64,000 nt of DNA from Chionoecetes opilio (lineage: Eukaryota; Arthropoda; Malacostraca; Decapoda; Majidae), in contig JACEEZ010018831.1 of NCBI GenBank assembly GCA_016584305.1, positions 2,501-66,500 on the forward strand, written 5' to 3'. The position numbers and the translations under genes were made by a program. Numbering within the stretch: position 1 is the stretch's first letter; every line of letters begins with the position of its first letter. Of the stretch, positions 10,792-23,216 are shown in pieces. The notes beneath the pieces were generated by a model, which did no database searches, was not told where the DNA came from, and worked only from the letters and a program-made list of their open reading frames with translations.

Positions 10792-11345
10792 ACTACACAC
10801 ACAAAAGAAGAAATCCCCCGATTTTTTTCATAAATTAAAACTAAAGTGGGGGAGAAGGATAGTGATGTGCGTATGTCAGCCCCTAATGTCGCTATGACTT
10901 TTAAACCCCAATTGATGAGGGGGCTCCTGACTCATCCTATGGCGGCCGTGACTTTCGTCAGGAAAACCACCCTTTACTTGCACATACTGCCAGCGTGAAG
11001 GACACACAACTAGCAGGTGTTTTTTAAACGGGTCAAGGATCGCGTAAAGCCACGAGAAAGAAAAATTATCGTGACGCCAGTGGTCCTGTAAATGCTCAGT
11101 TTACCAATAAACATTATTATCAAGATGAAACACCTCCACCGCGAAGGCAGATGCGACCTAACAACACAAAACTATACAACCCTAATCCCTCTTCCCCTCG
11201 TGGCGCGACAGGAAACAATCCATATTGTTCAATCCATGAAAGCACCACCCATTTCACTGATGACTGCTTAACGCTTGTCAAAATTAAAGACAACTTTTCC
11301 CGAGGCCGTGGAAGGAGCGGTCATTCAAAAACAAAGAATGACTGA
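10792..11345 (+). pseudogene. Gypsy Gag C-terminus with zinc knuckle(s)
   Basis: At 10979-11020 one frame reads CTYCQREGHTTSRC, a perfect CX2CX4HX4C zinc knuckle that binds RNA in Gag. Downstream, in the frame beginning at 11151, YCSIHESTTHFTDDC (about 11224-11268) looks like a second, variant C/H cluster, and the piece ends in a basic RGRGRSGHSKTK tail. The parts are in different frames, so at least two indels separate them from the capsid segment. Confidence 0.75.
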
Positions 11346-11434
11346 CTGACTGACTTAGGAAGAAAAATCATTAAGGAAGAAAATACTGCAGTGGTATCGG
11401 ATGATGGTGATATATATGCATCCTTAGTAGCCGC

Positions 11435-11815
11435 TTGCAGTCAAGCCAACATAATGGCTTTGTCAACAAAAATGGGACGGTTTTAAAAAGGGATCTTTTT
11501 TCAGTGGACACTGGCGCCGCCGTCAAAGTGTTGTCAGAAGGCTTACCTTGCACTAAAACGTGCGTCGGGGCGGAAGTCAATGGCCTCTTCGTCCCCAAAG
11601 ACCTAAATTTAAAAGGTGTTACCCAGCGAGCCTCTCAACATTTTAGGTATTGTTCGCCTACCCATCAACTTAGGAAAAGGCACATCTATTATGCGTTTGG
11701 ATTTTTATGTAGCTTCCAACTTCTCCTTGCCCACGGATGGGTTGTTAGGGTTGAAATCGCTCAAATCCAATCGTATGGTGATTCATCCTGACATCAATAT
11801 GATCAAATTTCAATG
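11435..11815 (+). pseudogene. Gypsy aspartic protease
   Basis: FSVDTGAAVKVLSEG at about 11498-11542 carries the D-T-G catalytic triad of retropepsins (VDTGA at 11504-11518). A frame change then gives PTDGLLGLKSLKSNRMVIHPD (to about 11790), matching the flap/C-terminal G-LLG part of these proteases. The enzyme would cut the Gag-Pol polyprotein. One or two frameshifts break it. Confidence 0.75.
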
Positions 11816-11879
11816 AAAAGGCTTTCAAGCAATACAATACCGTGATGTTTTTGCCATGCCAGGAGATTGTCTAGGCGTT

Positions 11880-12750
11880 ACTGACCGAACAACACATCAC
11901 TTTAAATTAAAATCTGGTACCCAGCCGGTCTATATTCCAGCCTATCGACTTCCTCACAGTCAGAGACAAATTAGTCGATGAACAAATAAAAGACATGTTG
12001 GAACAGGGTGTAATAAGACATTCACGATCACCGTGGAACTCGCCCTTATTTCTGTTCCTAAAAAGGACGGAAGTTACAGACCTGTAATTGTTTTAGGCCG
12101 GTAAATGAAGTAACTGGGGACGATAGTATCCTCTCCCTGTTTTAAGTGACTTGTTGATGGCTCTAGGACCGGGGAATAAAATTTTTCGTAGCCTTGATCT
12201 TCTAAGCGGTTACTGGCAAGTACCCATGGCGCCCGTGTCAAGGGAAGTAAATGCTTTCAGCACTCCCCGCGGACATTTTGAGTGGCTTGAATGCCTTTTG
12301 GGCTTAAATCTCCCCTATCACTTTTCAAAGAATGATAAAAAACCTTGTTTGCTGATATGTAGGAAACAATGTATACGCCATATCTTGATGATGTGATCAT
12401 TTGTAGTAAGGATTCAGAGTCTCCCTTTTGCCACTTTAAAACTGTACTCCTTAAGCTTAAAGAAGCAGGTCTAAAAGCTAAAAAACACGAAGTGTGAGTT
12501 TTCTAAAAGCTAAATTTCCTTCTTAGGACATATCGTCGATGAGGACGGAACTCACACCATGAAAGATAAAATTTAAAACCAATTCAAAACTTCCCGCAAC
12601 CACAGAGTGTAGACAATGTCCGTTCTTTCATTGGATTGTGTGGCTATTATCGGCGATTCATTAAAAATTTTGCCGCCATGGCATCGCCTCTGAACAGATT
12701 ATTAAAGAACGATATACCGTTTCATTGGAATGCTCCACAAGATAAAAGTT
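11880..12750 (+). pseudogene. Gypsy reverse transcriptase, 3'-truncated
   Basis: Motifs appear in order across shifting frames: VYIPAYRLPHSQR (about 11930), QGVIRHSRSPWNSPL (about 12005-12050), VPKKDGSYRPV (about 12053-12087), SLDLLSGYWQVP (about 12190-12225), the catalytic YLDDV at 12381-12395, FLGHIVDEDGTHTM (about 12519-12560) and GLCGYYRRFIKNFA (about 12635-12680). This is the palm and thumb of a Gypsy RT. The order and LDLLSGYWQ wording separate it from LINE and BEL RTs. The frame ends at PFHWNAPQDKS, at the start of the connection/RNase H region, where the minisatellite takes over. Confidence 0.85.
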
Positions 12751-12751
12751 G

Positions 12752-13620
12752 AGGGCTGTGATGGTTGGCCCTGCACATTCCTGAGGGCTGTGATGGTTGG
12801 CCCTGCACATTCTTGAGGGCTGTGATGGTTGGCCCTGCACATTCTTGAGGGCTGTGGTGGTTGGCCCTGCACATTCTTGAGGGCTGTGATGGTTGGCCCT
12901 GCACATTCTTGAGGGCTGTGATGGTTGGCCCTGCACATTTTTGAGGGCTGTGATGGTTGGCCCTGCACATTTTTAGGGCTGGGGATGGTTGGCCTCCCAC
13001 ATTTTGAGGGCTGTGATGGTTTGGCCCTGCACATTCTTGAGGGGTGTGGTTGGCCCTGCACATTCTTGAGGGCTGTGATGGTTGGCCCTGCACTTTCCCT
13101 TGAGGCTGTGTGGTTGGCCCTGCACTTTCCCTTGGGGCTGTGAGGGTTGGCCCTGCACTTTCCCTTGAGGGCTTTTGATGGTTGGCCCTGCACTTTCCCT
13201 TGAGGCTGTGAGGGTTTGGGCCCTGCACTTTCCCTGAGGGTTGGGGTGGTTGGCCCTGCACATTCTTGAGGGCTGGGGTGGTTGGCCCTGCACATTCCTG
13301 AGGCTGGGGTTTGGTTGGCCCTGCACATTCTGGGGCTGTGATGGTTGGCCCTGCACATTCCTGAGGGCTGTGATGGTTTGCCCTGCACATTCCTAAAGGG
13401 CTGTGATGTTGGCCCCTTTGCACATTCCTGGGGGCTGTGATGGTTGGCCCTGCACATTCTTGAGGGCTGTGGGGGTTGGCCCTGCACTTTTCTTGGGGGT
13501 TTGTGTGGTTGGCCCTGCACATTCTTGAGGGCTGTGTGGTTGGCCCAAGGCTGATTGGTGATGTGCGCCTGTTTAAAGGTGAAGGGCCCTGTTTGGGCTG
13601 TGATGGTCCCTCCTTCAGGG
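12752..13620 (+). repeat. 32-bp minisatellite
   Basis: About 27 copies of a 32-bp unit (TGAGGGCTGTGATGGTTGGC + CCTGCACATTCT). Copies are near-identical to about 12950, then diverge by substitutions and indels (TTTCCC replaces CATTC in several). Because 32 is not a multiple of 3, the long minus-strand frames cycle through three peptide versions and are not a gene. Confidence 0.97.
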
Positions 13621-13998
<378 letters not shown>

Positions 13999-14142
13999 AA
14001 ATGACACAAACACAAACACACTAACACACACACATACACTCTCTCTCTATCCCTGTCTCTCTCTCACAAACACAAACACAAACACACTCTCTCTGTCTCA
14101 CACACACACACTCTCTCCCCTCCTCCTCCTCTCCGTCTCTCT

Positions 14143-14180
<38 letters not shown>

Positions 14181-14233
14181 ATCTCTTTTCTCTCTCTTTT
14201 CCTCTCTCCTCTCTCCTCTCTCTTCTCTCTTTT

Positions 14234-14268
<35 letters not shown>

Positions 14269-14290
14269 ACAAACACAAACACACACATGT
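13999..14290 (+). repeat. CA and CT compound microsatellite
   Basis: CACAAACA repeats, then CT/CTCC repeats, then CACAAACACA again. No coding content. Confidence 0.93.
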
Positions 14291-14690
14291 CAAGTCAAGA
14301 CAAAAAAAAATAAAAATAAAGAGCCCCGCCTGCCTCCAGGAGCAACCTTTGTGGCGGCTGTTTGCATTAAATCTCTGTCTTCTCTGCGTCTTTCTTCTCA
14401 TGTCTTCTTCTTGCATCTGTCTGGTTGTCTCTACATGCATGGGCCTGCTAATTGACGTGTATCTCTGTCTATGTACGAGGTATGTATTTTCCTGTATTTG
14501 CATATTTACAGGATGGAGTCACGCTCATAATGATTGTATTTGCCTTTGTCGTGGTCTTCCAAATCATCCTACTTTTCTTTACTATCTGTATGCAGCTAGT
14601 GATGCACCATTGCCTGAGATGCTGAATGGGACAAGATTGGAAGAGGTCTGGGCGGCGCCTACTACCACCCACCTCAGTGGCGTATCCAGA
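14291..14690. other. Unassigned single-copy-like stretch
   Basis: About 400 bp of balanced composition. A 129-codon plus frame (14349-14738) begins with a Leu/Cys-rich hydrophobic stretch and then runs into GT repeats; it has no recognisable domain and I do not call it a gene. Confidence 0.35.
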
Positions 14691-14955
14691 GTGTGGCGTC
14701 AGTGTGTGGGAGTGTGTGGTGGTGGTGGTAGTATGTGAAGGAGTGTTTGGTGGTGGTGGTGGTGGTGTGGTGTGGTGTGGATGGGCGGGGGTGGTGGTGG
14801 TGAGAAGGTGGATGTGTGGTGGTGGTGGTGATATAATATAGTGGTGGTGGTGTGTGGTGTGCGTGTGTGGTGGGCTGTGGTAGTGTGTGGAGGAGTGTGT
14901 GAGTGTGTGGAGGGATGTGCGTGTGTGTGTGTGTGACTGTGGTTGGTAATTTGAT
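14691..14955 (+). repeat. GGT/GT-rich repeat with a recurring 3' flank
   Basis: GTGGTGGT-type repeats end in GGAGGGATGTGCGTG, (GT)n and GACTGTGGTTGGTAATTTGA. The same sequence of blocks appears again at about 24250-24395, so this is a dispersed unit and not just a microsatellite. Confidence 0.8.
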
Positions 14956-15945
14956 TATGATATAATATGAATAATATTTGGCCCACTCAAGGGGGCGCCA
15001 AATCTTCTTCGCCAAATCAAATGAATTACCAAAATATAGCTTTAAATATGGGTTCAAAACGCTCTTCTAGCTACCGTAGATAACACTAAAGTCGCCAGGA
15101 CAACTTTTTTTTCGATGTACAGACGTGTGGTGGCGTTAATACTTATATTTCTACATCCATGATTTCAGGACAGTTAGAAGGGGCTATCTGGAGAGTCTGT
15201 GTCATTTTGTGTCTTCATCTGTGTCATAGTAGGGCTATAAATGAACATATTACAAAAATATCAACAGAGCGGCGACCAACAATAAGGTCGCCATCTAGTG
15301 TTTATGTTCTGATGTCCCTCCCCCCGTCGTTGTCGCCCGAAAAAAAAAAAAAAAAAGGGGGTTTTATTAAAATTTTTAAAAACCGTATATATTTTGCAGA
15401 TCCCAAAGTAAAAAAAACCCTTTTGAAAAGGGGGAAATTTTAACAGTCATGATAAAAAAACCTGTGTTCTTTTTAGGGGCACGGGACACAGCAGAATGAT
15501 CTTTTAAATTCTAATTTTTTGGCCCTGGCAAATTTGTGAGCTGGCACTATACTTTTCCATCTACTTTTAAAATTTGGGTTCATATTTCGAACATTTTTTT
15601 TTTTTAAAAGGAGGGGCCCCCTCAAATAAAATTAATGACTTTAAAATTAAAATTTTTTGAATATTTTTTTAAAAATGCCCCTAGATTAAAATTTCCAAAC
15701 CGGGGAAAAATTTTTCCCCAGAAAATGCTCCAGAATGCTCATATTTGGGGAAAATCCCCCCCCCCCCCCCCCCCCCACCCCCCCCCCCCCCCCAACCCCC
15801 CCCCCCTGCGAGGGTTCATTTTTCGCTCGCCCCCCTACCCCCCCCCCCCCTTCCCCCCGGGGGGGGCGAAATTCCAGTGCCTTGCCCTGGGCCTTTTAAT
15901 TTTTCCTAGAAAAACCCCTTTACCTCCTACCCTACTATCTATTTA
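14956..15945. other. Unassigned spacer with poly-C tract
   Basis: Mixed sequence becoming homopolymer-rich after about 15340, with C runs at about 15760-15865. Nothing recognised. Confidence 0.45.
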
Positions 15946-16310
15946 CTAGACTTGGGGTTTGGGGTCCCCTAGTTTTTGGAAAGGAAACCCTTTCCCGCAG
16001 GGTATGGTTTGGGGGAAAACCCCTTTTATTTGGTTTTTTAATGCTAGGAAACCGACGAGCCGGGAAAAGCTTATTCAGGTCCCGTAATACCCCTGGCGGA
16101 AACCCGCGGGGGCCCGCGGGAAAAACCACCCGGGGGCCCGTTTGGGGGGGAAAAACCCAAAGCCTTTACGCCTCAGTTCCCAATTTGGGTTTTTAACCCA
16201 TGTGTCCTTTGTAAGGCCCCCTTTTAGATAAATCTACAAAATCATTTTCTAAATCCCCTATGTGCAAAATTCCCACCAGCATACGCTGGGCCACATTTCC
16301 CACTGGGCCT
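15946..16310 (-). repeat. 3' LTR of the minus-strand Gypsy element
   Basis: Left copy of the direct repeat. Best aligned parts are GGAAACCGACGA (16048-16059) and CGCCTCAGTTCCCAA with TGTCCTTTGTAAGGC (about 16169-16218). Ends are approximate because of homopolymer indels. Confidence 0.55.
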
Positions 16311-17024
16311 CACAGACTTTCTCCCGGGCCCAAGGAACCAAGGTTTCATCACCCCAAAACATATACACAGATATAAAAATTTTAATTTAAAAAAAAAAAT
16401 ACAGAAAAAATTTAAAAATTGTACTACTAACCCTAAGGGCTAAAAGGGAAAACAGAGAACTTTAAAGGGGCCTGCTGCCCCTAAGTTGGGGCCCCTGGTC
16501 AGTGCTGAGATTCAGCTTGACTCTCTTTTAGCCTTCGGGCTTTGTACTAGGGTCTGTAGTATTATGAGTTTGTCAAGAAGTATAAATTTTTTTCCCTTTT
16601 TTTTAATTGTGCCCCAAGGTAAGGTCCTAAAAATTTAGAAACAAAACTTTTTTTGGCCCTTAGGAAAAACCGTTTCTTTAACAAAAACCCCCCTAGGGAA
16701 AAAATTTGCAACGGGAAAACCCTTACTTTTGCTTTTCTGCATCACTTTGACGGAAAGCCTTAATTTTTTCCTCAAACTGTCTGTAAATGATTTTAAAGGA
16801 TTTAGTTAAAATTTTAGAATAATCCCCAACTGAGTAACAGGGACAGGAGTTTGGAAAAAGCCATCATAAGGTATTTCGCTTGTCGACACCATCCCAAAAT
16901 GAAATGGGGAAAGTCTTTCTGAAAGGGGGAAAATTTATTTAAAACCATTTTTGAAGCCGCTACATGGGTACCCAGTTCCCCAAAGGGGTTCCTTTAAAAA
17001 CTCGCCAGCTTTAAGGGCCCGAAG

Positions 17025-17190
17025 GCCATCAAGAACTTTTTTAAATTTAGCCCTTTCTACAACCCTTTGCCCGGGGGCGGGGGTGATAAGCAGTAATAAA
17101 ATTTTTGTTTAAACTTGAACTGCCCCACAGTTTGGTTTTTAAAAATTTTATTACAAATTCAGGGCCATTATCTAAAATCAGACCCTAGGG
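17025..17190 (-). pseudogene. Retroviral-type integrase core fragment
   Basis: Read from 17187 leftwards on the minus strand, one frame gives LDNGPEFVIKFL, then after about 17 residues ITAYHPRP and an RAKG segment. This matches the second catalytic block of Gypsy integrases (DNGPEF, then ITAYHPQANG before the last glutamate). The enzyme joins element cDNA to host DNA. The following helix with the catalytic Glu is frameshifted (homopolymer GGGGGCGGGGG). The rest of pol, up to about 22 kb, is not readable with confidence. Confidence 0.65.
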
Positions 17191-20100
17191 TTTTGGGGGG
17201 AAATTAAATTTAAAAGTTTAGAGCATGAGAAAACCCCTTTTTATAGCAGACTTTTTTAGGAAAGGGGAACCTAGAATCAAAAAAAGGGGGTGAAGTTTTT
17301 CTACACATCCCTATTTAAAATTGGTGACCCTTGAGACTTTCGGGGAAAGCTGCAAAAGTCGTTTCCCTCGGTTTCAAAGGAAAATTCGGGAAAAGGTTAA
17401 AAAAAGGATGGGAGCGGGCTCTCGTTTTAAACCCTTTGGGTTTTTGGGGCAAAATGAACGACAATTGGTTACATTTTCCCCTCTGCATCGTGCGCTTTGG
17501 TGGGCCAAAAAAAATTTACAAAGTGCAGGGAAAAGGTTCTGTCTCGACCGGGAAATTGCCCCTTGCTTGGGGGCCCTGTCGGGGAATGTTTTTTAAAAAG
17601 CATTTTTCCACTAGATGGTGGGGGGAAAAAACAGTTAAATAAGGTTTCTCGCCCAAGAGTGACCTCCCGACAAAAACCCTTCCCTCAATTATTAAAAAAT
17701 TTTAAAAAGGGGAACTGCCCAATTTGGGCCAAAAAGGGTTTTCCTCTCCAGCCCTTCCTGGTGAAAATAACTTTTGACCACCGGATTTTGGCGTTGAGAA
17801 TTCAATAATTTTTGAAAGAGAAAAATTTTTGAAGGTTTCTGAGAACCCCCCTGAAAACGGGAAATGTTGCTTTGAAAAAAGTGCGTCTGAAAACCTTTTT
17901 TTAAATTTTCCTTTTTATTATTTGTAGTGGGATCAAATTCCTAAAGGGTGATGAACCCCCGGGGCCAAGGGCCAAAAAAGGTTTTTTTTTTTTAAAGAGT
18001 TAAAGCCACCGCATTTGTGTTTCCGTGTGAACTGTAAGGGAAAAAACCAAAGGAAAATTTTCCCTTTAAAGTGCTTTAAGGGGCCCACCCACAGCTAGAG
18101 CTTCAAGGTGAGTTTTACTGATTCCCCGTGACTCTACAATCAATTTAAGCACTCTACTGGATAAAAAAAAACCAGGGGGGGGTTTTTTCCCTTTAAACTT
18201 TTTTGCTTTAAAAACCGCCCCCCCGCCAGTGCCGAAGCACGTCACAAGAAAAAAGGGGAAATAGGGTAGTCAGGAAAGGTAAAAATTTGGGCGCATGTGA
18301 AAGGCCCTGCTTCAAAGTATAAAAAATTTTGTTTTGGGGACATGAGGTCGTCTGTAGACAAAACAAACCTTCAACCATGTGCCGTGAAAAAAGTTTTTTT
18401 AAAAATTTGGCCCTTGTAAAGGTGAGCTCCTAAAAACCCTAGGACTTTCCAGCCCTTCTTTTAATGGGGCTTTATTTTTTGAAAAGGCTTTTATTTTCCC
18501 CGCGTTTTTCCCCTTCAAACGGAATCTGCCAAAAACCCAGACTTGGGGCCCAAACCCGGGTTTTTTAAAAACTGTATTTTTCCTTTCCCCAAATAGACTG
18601 CAAAAGGTCTCTAAAAACAGGGAGGGATAGTGATCCGGTACAGTTAAATTTTTAACTTTCCTGAAGTGGGAGCACGGGGCCGATAAAAACATCACTTTTT
18701 TTCACCAATAACAATAAAAAAGGGGGATTTTTCCGGGGGGAAAATAAACTCCTGTATTATTCCTTCACCCCAAAAATGTCCGTTTTTCATGTCTCTAACC
18801 ACAGCTTTTTGGGCTATGAGGCAAAACATAAAAAGGGACATAGGGAAGGCTTGCCTAAAATTTGTGGAGAAACCAAATTTTTATGCGTTTTTTTGTTTTT
18901 AACCCCTGGGGTTTTTCCCCAGGTAAAGGCGGAAAAAAACCAAAGGTCCCCTGTGTGTCGCGAGCCAAAGCGAGAAGTTTCCGGCTTTAAAAACTAAAGG
19001 AAAAAAATCCAGTACCTGTACGAAAGGTTTTAGGTGCTTGGCCCGGGGGTCTCCCTGGCCCTCACAAACATTCCTTTTGTGAGACTGCTGCAAAAAAAGT
19101 GTGAAGGATCCCCAAGGTCAAAAACTATTTTGCCCTCTTAAAGCTGCATAAAAAAAACTCCTTTTTTTCAGATTTAATAGGGGGCCCCTGAAAACATTTG
19201 TGAAAAACCTGCGTCCCCTTATATAGGGGTGGGAAACAAAGACCAAAATATAATAGTGCCCGACAAAAACCTAACGGTCGCCCGAGAGCTTTTGCATTTC
19301 AAAAAACGAGCGAACAAAAAATGGGGGTGTCGGCCCAAACCTATAAAAACCTGTCGCCCAAGAATTTTTGTCTCTTATAACGAGTCGAACAGAAAACAAG
19401 TTGTGGGGCCAAAACACAAAAACTGCCCGACGAAGATTTTTACTCTCTTAACGAGTCGAACAGAAAAAAAATGGGGGTTGGGGCCCAAAAAACTAAAACT
19501 GGGGCCAAGATATTTTGTACTCTTATAACGATTCAAACCCGGAACACGAAGAGTGGGGGGCCCCAAGAACACTAAAAAATTTTGACGGGGAGAAATTTTG
19601 TGCTCTCAAAGAGTCGAACAGAAAAAAGGGGGGGCCCAAATTTTTTTGGGTTTCTCCCACGCAACAGCGGTCAAAACAAACCCTTTTGGGAAAAAACTGA
19701 AAGTTTCGTTTCCCCCACTAGAAAACATTCTTTGGCCTATCCCTCCCCAAAAAACCGGCTTCGGTCACTGGGGGGAAAAAAATCAGATTTTTAAAAGCAC
19801 TGGAGCTGGATTTTGTCATTGGGGGAAGAGAACCCATCAAAATGAAATTGCTCGTGCTGTGGAATTACATCAATGTGATGGTAAAATATTCTAAACCCAA
19901 AAGACCATCACATTTTTAAAAAAAAAAAAACTTGGGGTTACTATAAACTTTATGTTTAAATTTTGACTTTGGGAGCAAGGGATAAGGAAGGGTCCAAAAG
20001 TGCCCATACCTCTAGTGTGAGACCTTGAAACTTTTAGGGCTTTTAGAAGGTAACAAAAAAAAAAAATTTTGACTTTTTTTCAGTTTACCCTAAGGACACT

Positions 20101-22482
20101 CACTAAGAATATTCAGGGAAACACCTTTGTCCCCCTCCAAGGGGCAATGAAACCCGTCTCAGTGAACCCTGAATTGTCCCCTCATAGAAAGACAAGCAGC
20201 TTTTAATAAAAAACGGGGGGTATGGGAAAGCGTGGGGCCCCGTGCTTTTTGGGGTCTGAAAAATAATCTGGGTTTTTTTTTGAAAACCCGGGGGGAAAAC
20301 TTCCCCCGACTTTCCCATTTTCCATATCCCTTTTTTTTGCTTTTATCACCAAACTTATGACTCACGTTTTATCCCCGCTTATGACTCACGCCCTTTTTTC
20401 ACAGGGTTTTGACTCACCTTTTATCAAACTTAGGACTCACGCTTTTATCAAAAATTATAAAAGGGTGAAATTTAAATTTTTGGGCTCCCTTGGAAAGTCG
20501 CTACGGAAATCATTTTTTTTGGAAAAAAGAAAATTTGGGCATCTTACGTAGCCCCTTTTTGGGGGGTTTCATTGACCCTTTAGAAGGTTTTCCCCCTTTG
20601 GGTTAAAATCAAAGATGGGAAAAGATACACCCCTCCTTTTTGGAGTTATTAAGGTGATTCATACTGAAAATTTTAAATCAGGTTTTAAAAACTCTTACTG
20701 ACACTGAACCCCTTTTTCCCCAAACCCTGAAGCTAGATTTAAAACTTTCCCTAGCTTCAGAAACTATTTTTACAGCACTGGGCCGACCTCTCAACCTGCC
20801 CCGCACTACCAACTGCGTGGAATTTAGCCCGTAATACTAACCCTTTAAACCCCCTTTCCCGGGGACGGGCATAAAAATAAAGGGGTAATAAATTTTATGA
20901 GCCAATCTTCAACGACCTTTTCTATTTTCAATTAGGAAAATACCTTTTTCCCCAACTACATGAGGTCCCTTTTTAAAACCCTACTGACCCCCCCCCAATT
21001 CCCCTTTCTAAAAAATTACTTGATACAGCTTTTCATGAAAAAATAACAACAAGTAACCCAGAAAAGGGGGACCCTCTTTCACCTCACAGAAAACCCCTTT
21101 TTGTGAAGAAAACACTACGTTTAAGTTTTCAAAGGGGGGAAAAATGAACCCCAAAAAATTAAAATTTAACAAAATTTTCCCCTCTCTATTGAAAACGAAC
21201 TTTTTTTGAAGGGGGAGCTTTTGGGGCCCAAAAAAACAAATTATAAGTAAAAAGTTTAAAAAAATGTACTTCATCTTTTCACCCTTTATACCTGGGTAAA
21301 AAAATTTTGCGAACCCACTACACCGTACTATTTTTTAAGGGAAAAAAGGGTTTTTTTGTCGGGGCAATCACTTTAAAACATTAATAATTTTACTATGTGG
21401 AATAAAAATTTTTTCACTATTACCTTGCCACCCCTGCCCTTTTCTCCCAGAAGTTCCCGGCAAACCCGAAAACTTTTTCCCTCTCTTGCAAGATATGGTA
21501 ACTCTTTCCTCTTCCCCAAATTTTTACCACTTTGGCGAGGTTTTTTGGCAACTCTTTCCAAACCCCCTTCCCTGGCCCCTTTTTTAGCCACTCAGAGCGC
21601 GAAAGCTTTTAAAAGCCCGGGAGATCCCCGGGGCCGGAGCCATTTTAAAATTTACGGAAAATTGGGGGCTTTTTTTTAGCCCCTCACCGTCTAATACGCC
21701 CTGGGCGTCCTTGGGAAAACCCCAATCACAGAGCAAAAGTACTCTGAAGTCACCCCTTATGGCCCCCACAACAAAATTAAACCCCCTCTCTCCTCGATCA
21801 CCCTAGGATCACAAAGGAAAGGGAAAAAAAGTTTACTAGGTTTATTCTATCACTTCTACCGTTTATAAAAATTTGGGGCAGTAAAACTCACATTTTGCCA
21901 AAAGGTCTTAGCGTCATTTGGGGTACCTTTGGCTGAAGAAAATTTTGGGGGGGAAAAATTCTGATGAAGACAGAAATGCTAAAAAGACTTCCCCCCCTTT
22001 AGAAAGTGTGGAGAAAATCACTTGGAAAAGTGTGGACAGCAAACCCTGAAAACCCCTTTTAAGATGGAAGATGGCCCCAGAGAATAAAAAACCAATGTAG
22101 ACGCGTAGATAAATAAACCAAAGACGGCGCGAGATGGATAATCCCGTAGTCGGGGTGCTAAGGGGAAGCACCCACACTCAGCGTCACCTCAACCAGCCAT
22201 TCCCCACTTCACCGTCTTTTCTTTGCCCTAAAACCTTTTTTTCCGGTTTTTCAAAAAACAGGCTTAACCCAGGCAGAAGAAAAACAACGACAATTCTACT
22301 GTCTCTTGTTAATCTCTCACACTTTAGGCCCTTTATCCCTTTTTGAGGGAAATGGGGGAAACAAAACGGCTGGGTTTGCCCCTCCCCAAAACACCAAAGG
22401 GGGGCCCGGGGGGACCAACCGGCTTTTTTTTTTTTTTGGTCTTTTTCCCTTTTTAAAACCCCCCTTTCGAAGGCCCTAGAAT

Positions 22483-22502
22483 TCGTTTTTAAACGGGTGC
22501 CA
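22483..22502 (-). other. Putative primer-binding site
   Basis: On the minus strand TGGCACCCGTTTAAAAACGA starts three bases inside the right LTR, whose minus-strand end reads ...AAAACA. TGG plus complementarity to a tRNA 3' end is expected here. I cannot say which tRNA. Confidence 0.45.
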
Positions 22503-22850
22503 CCCTGTTTTGGTGGGGGCCCCTACCTTTTGGAAAAGGGGCCTTCAGCACGGTTTTAAAGGGTACGGGTAGGGCACTTTAGTTGCTTTTTTTAAAGTAG
22601 AGGGGAAACCGACGAAAACCCGACTAAGTTTAGTCCCCCTCCCCAATTCACTGGCGGCCCAACCGCAGGCCCCCCGGAAACATAACCCCGGGGGGCCCTT
22701 TGGCCCGGGAAAAACACGCCATTTTCGCCTCAGTTACCAAATAGGTTTTTTTAAAATTTTGTCCTTTGTAAGGCACCCTTTTGATAAAATAAAAATCATG
22801 TCCCACATACAAAATTTTAAATACCACCCCCCACAGACTATTTTGTAAAT
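22503..22850 (-). repeat. 5' LTR of the minus-strand Gypsy element
   Basis: Right copy of the direct repeat, with GGAAACCGACGA at about 22606 and CGCCTCAGTTACCAA with TGTCCTTTGTAAGGC at about 22727-22773. Confidence 0.55.
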
Positions 22851-23013
22851 AATAGTAGAGTAGTAATTTTTTTTTTAGTTTGTAGTAGTAGGTTGTATTT
22901 GTATTTGTTTGGGATGTAAGTAGTAGGTATTAGTAGTTAAAATAGTAGTTAGTTTAGTATTAGTAAAAATTAGTATTAGTAGTAGTAGTAGTAATAGTAG
23001 TAGTAGTAGTAGT

Positions 23014-23069
<56 letters not shown>

Positions 23070-23070
23070 T
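22851..23070 (+). repeat. (TAG)n microsatellite
   Basis: TAGTAG repeats, imperfect to about 22975 and then nearly pure to 23068. It abuts the LTR element. Confidence 0.93.
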
Positions 23071-23216
23071 AGGGGTGAGATTGTATAGAAAAGAGTGTTT
23101 GAAAGTAAAGTGGTTCGTGCAGGTGATTCGAATCTGTGTCTGATCGGAGGTGACGGCTTGGGTCTTTGGCTCGGCGGCATGAGGGAGCAGAGGCGACGCG
23201 ACAGCCGGACAGGACA

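Larger units (their letters stand above)
9955..12750 (+). mobile_element. Truncated Gypsy-type LTR retrotransposon (internal region)
   Basis: Gag, zinc knuckle, protease and reverse transcriptase follow in the Gypsy order on the plus strand. Neither LTR was found. The pol frame stops abruptly at about 12750 where a 32-bp minisatellite begins, with RNase H and integrase missing. Frames shift at least six times. Sub-parts are listed separately. Confidence 0.85.
15946..22850 (-). mobile_element. Gypsy-type LTR retrotransposon, minus strand, eroded
   Basis: Two similar direct repeats of about 350 bp bound the unit (about 15946-16310 and 22503-22850). Shared blocks are GGAAACCGACGA, CTGGCGG, CGCCTCAGTT(A/C)CCAA, and TGTCCTTTGTAAGGC followed by CCCTTTT. 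A primer-binding-site-like TGGCACCC start lies directly inside the right repeat when read on the minus strand, and an integrase core lies near the left end, so the 5' end is on the right. The interior is saturated with homopolymer runs and no long frame survives. Confidence 0.65.

Noticed and set aside
12702..13522. Long minus frames of ANHHSPQECAGPT-type repeats resembling a repetitive protein
   Set aside because: The 32-bp unit is not a multiple of three, so the peptide cycles through frames, with indels; no start or splice context.
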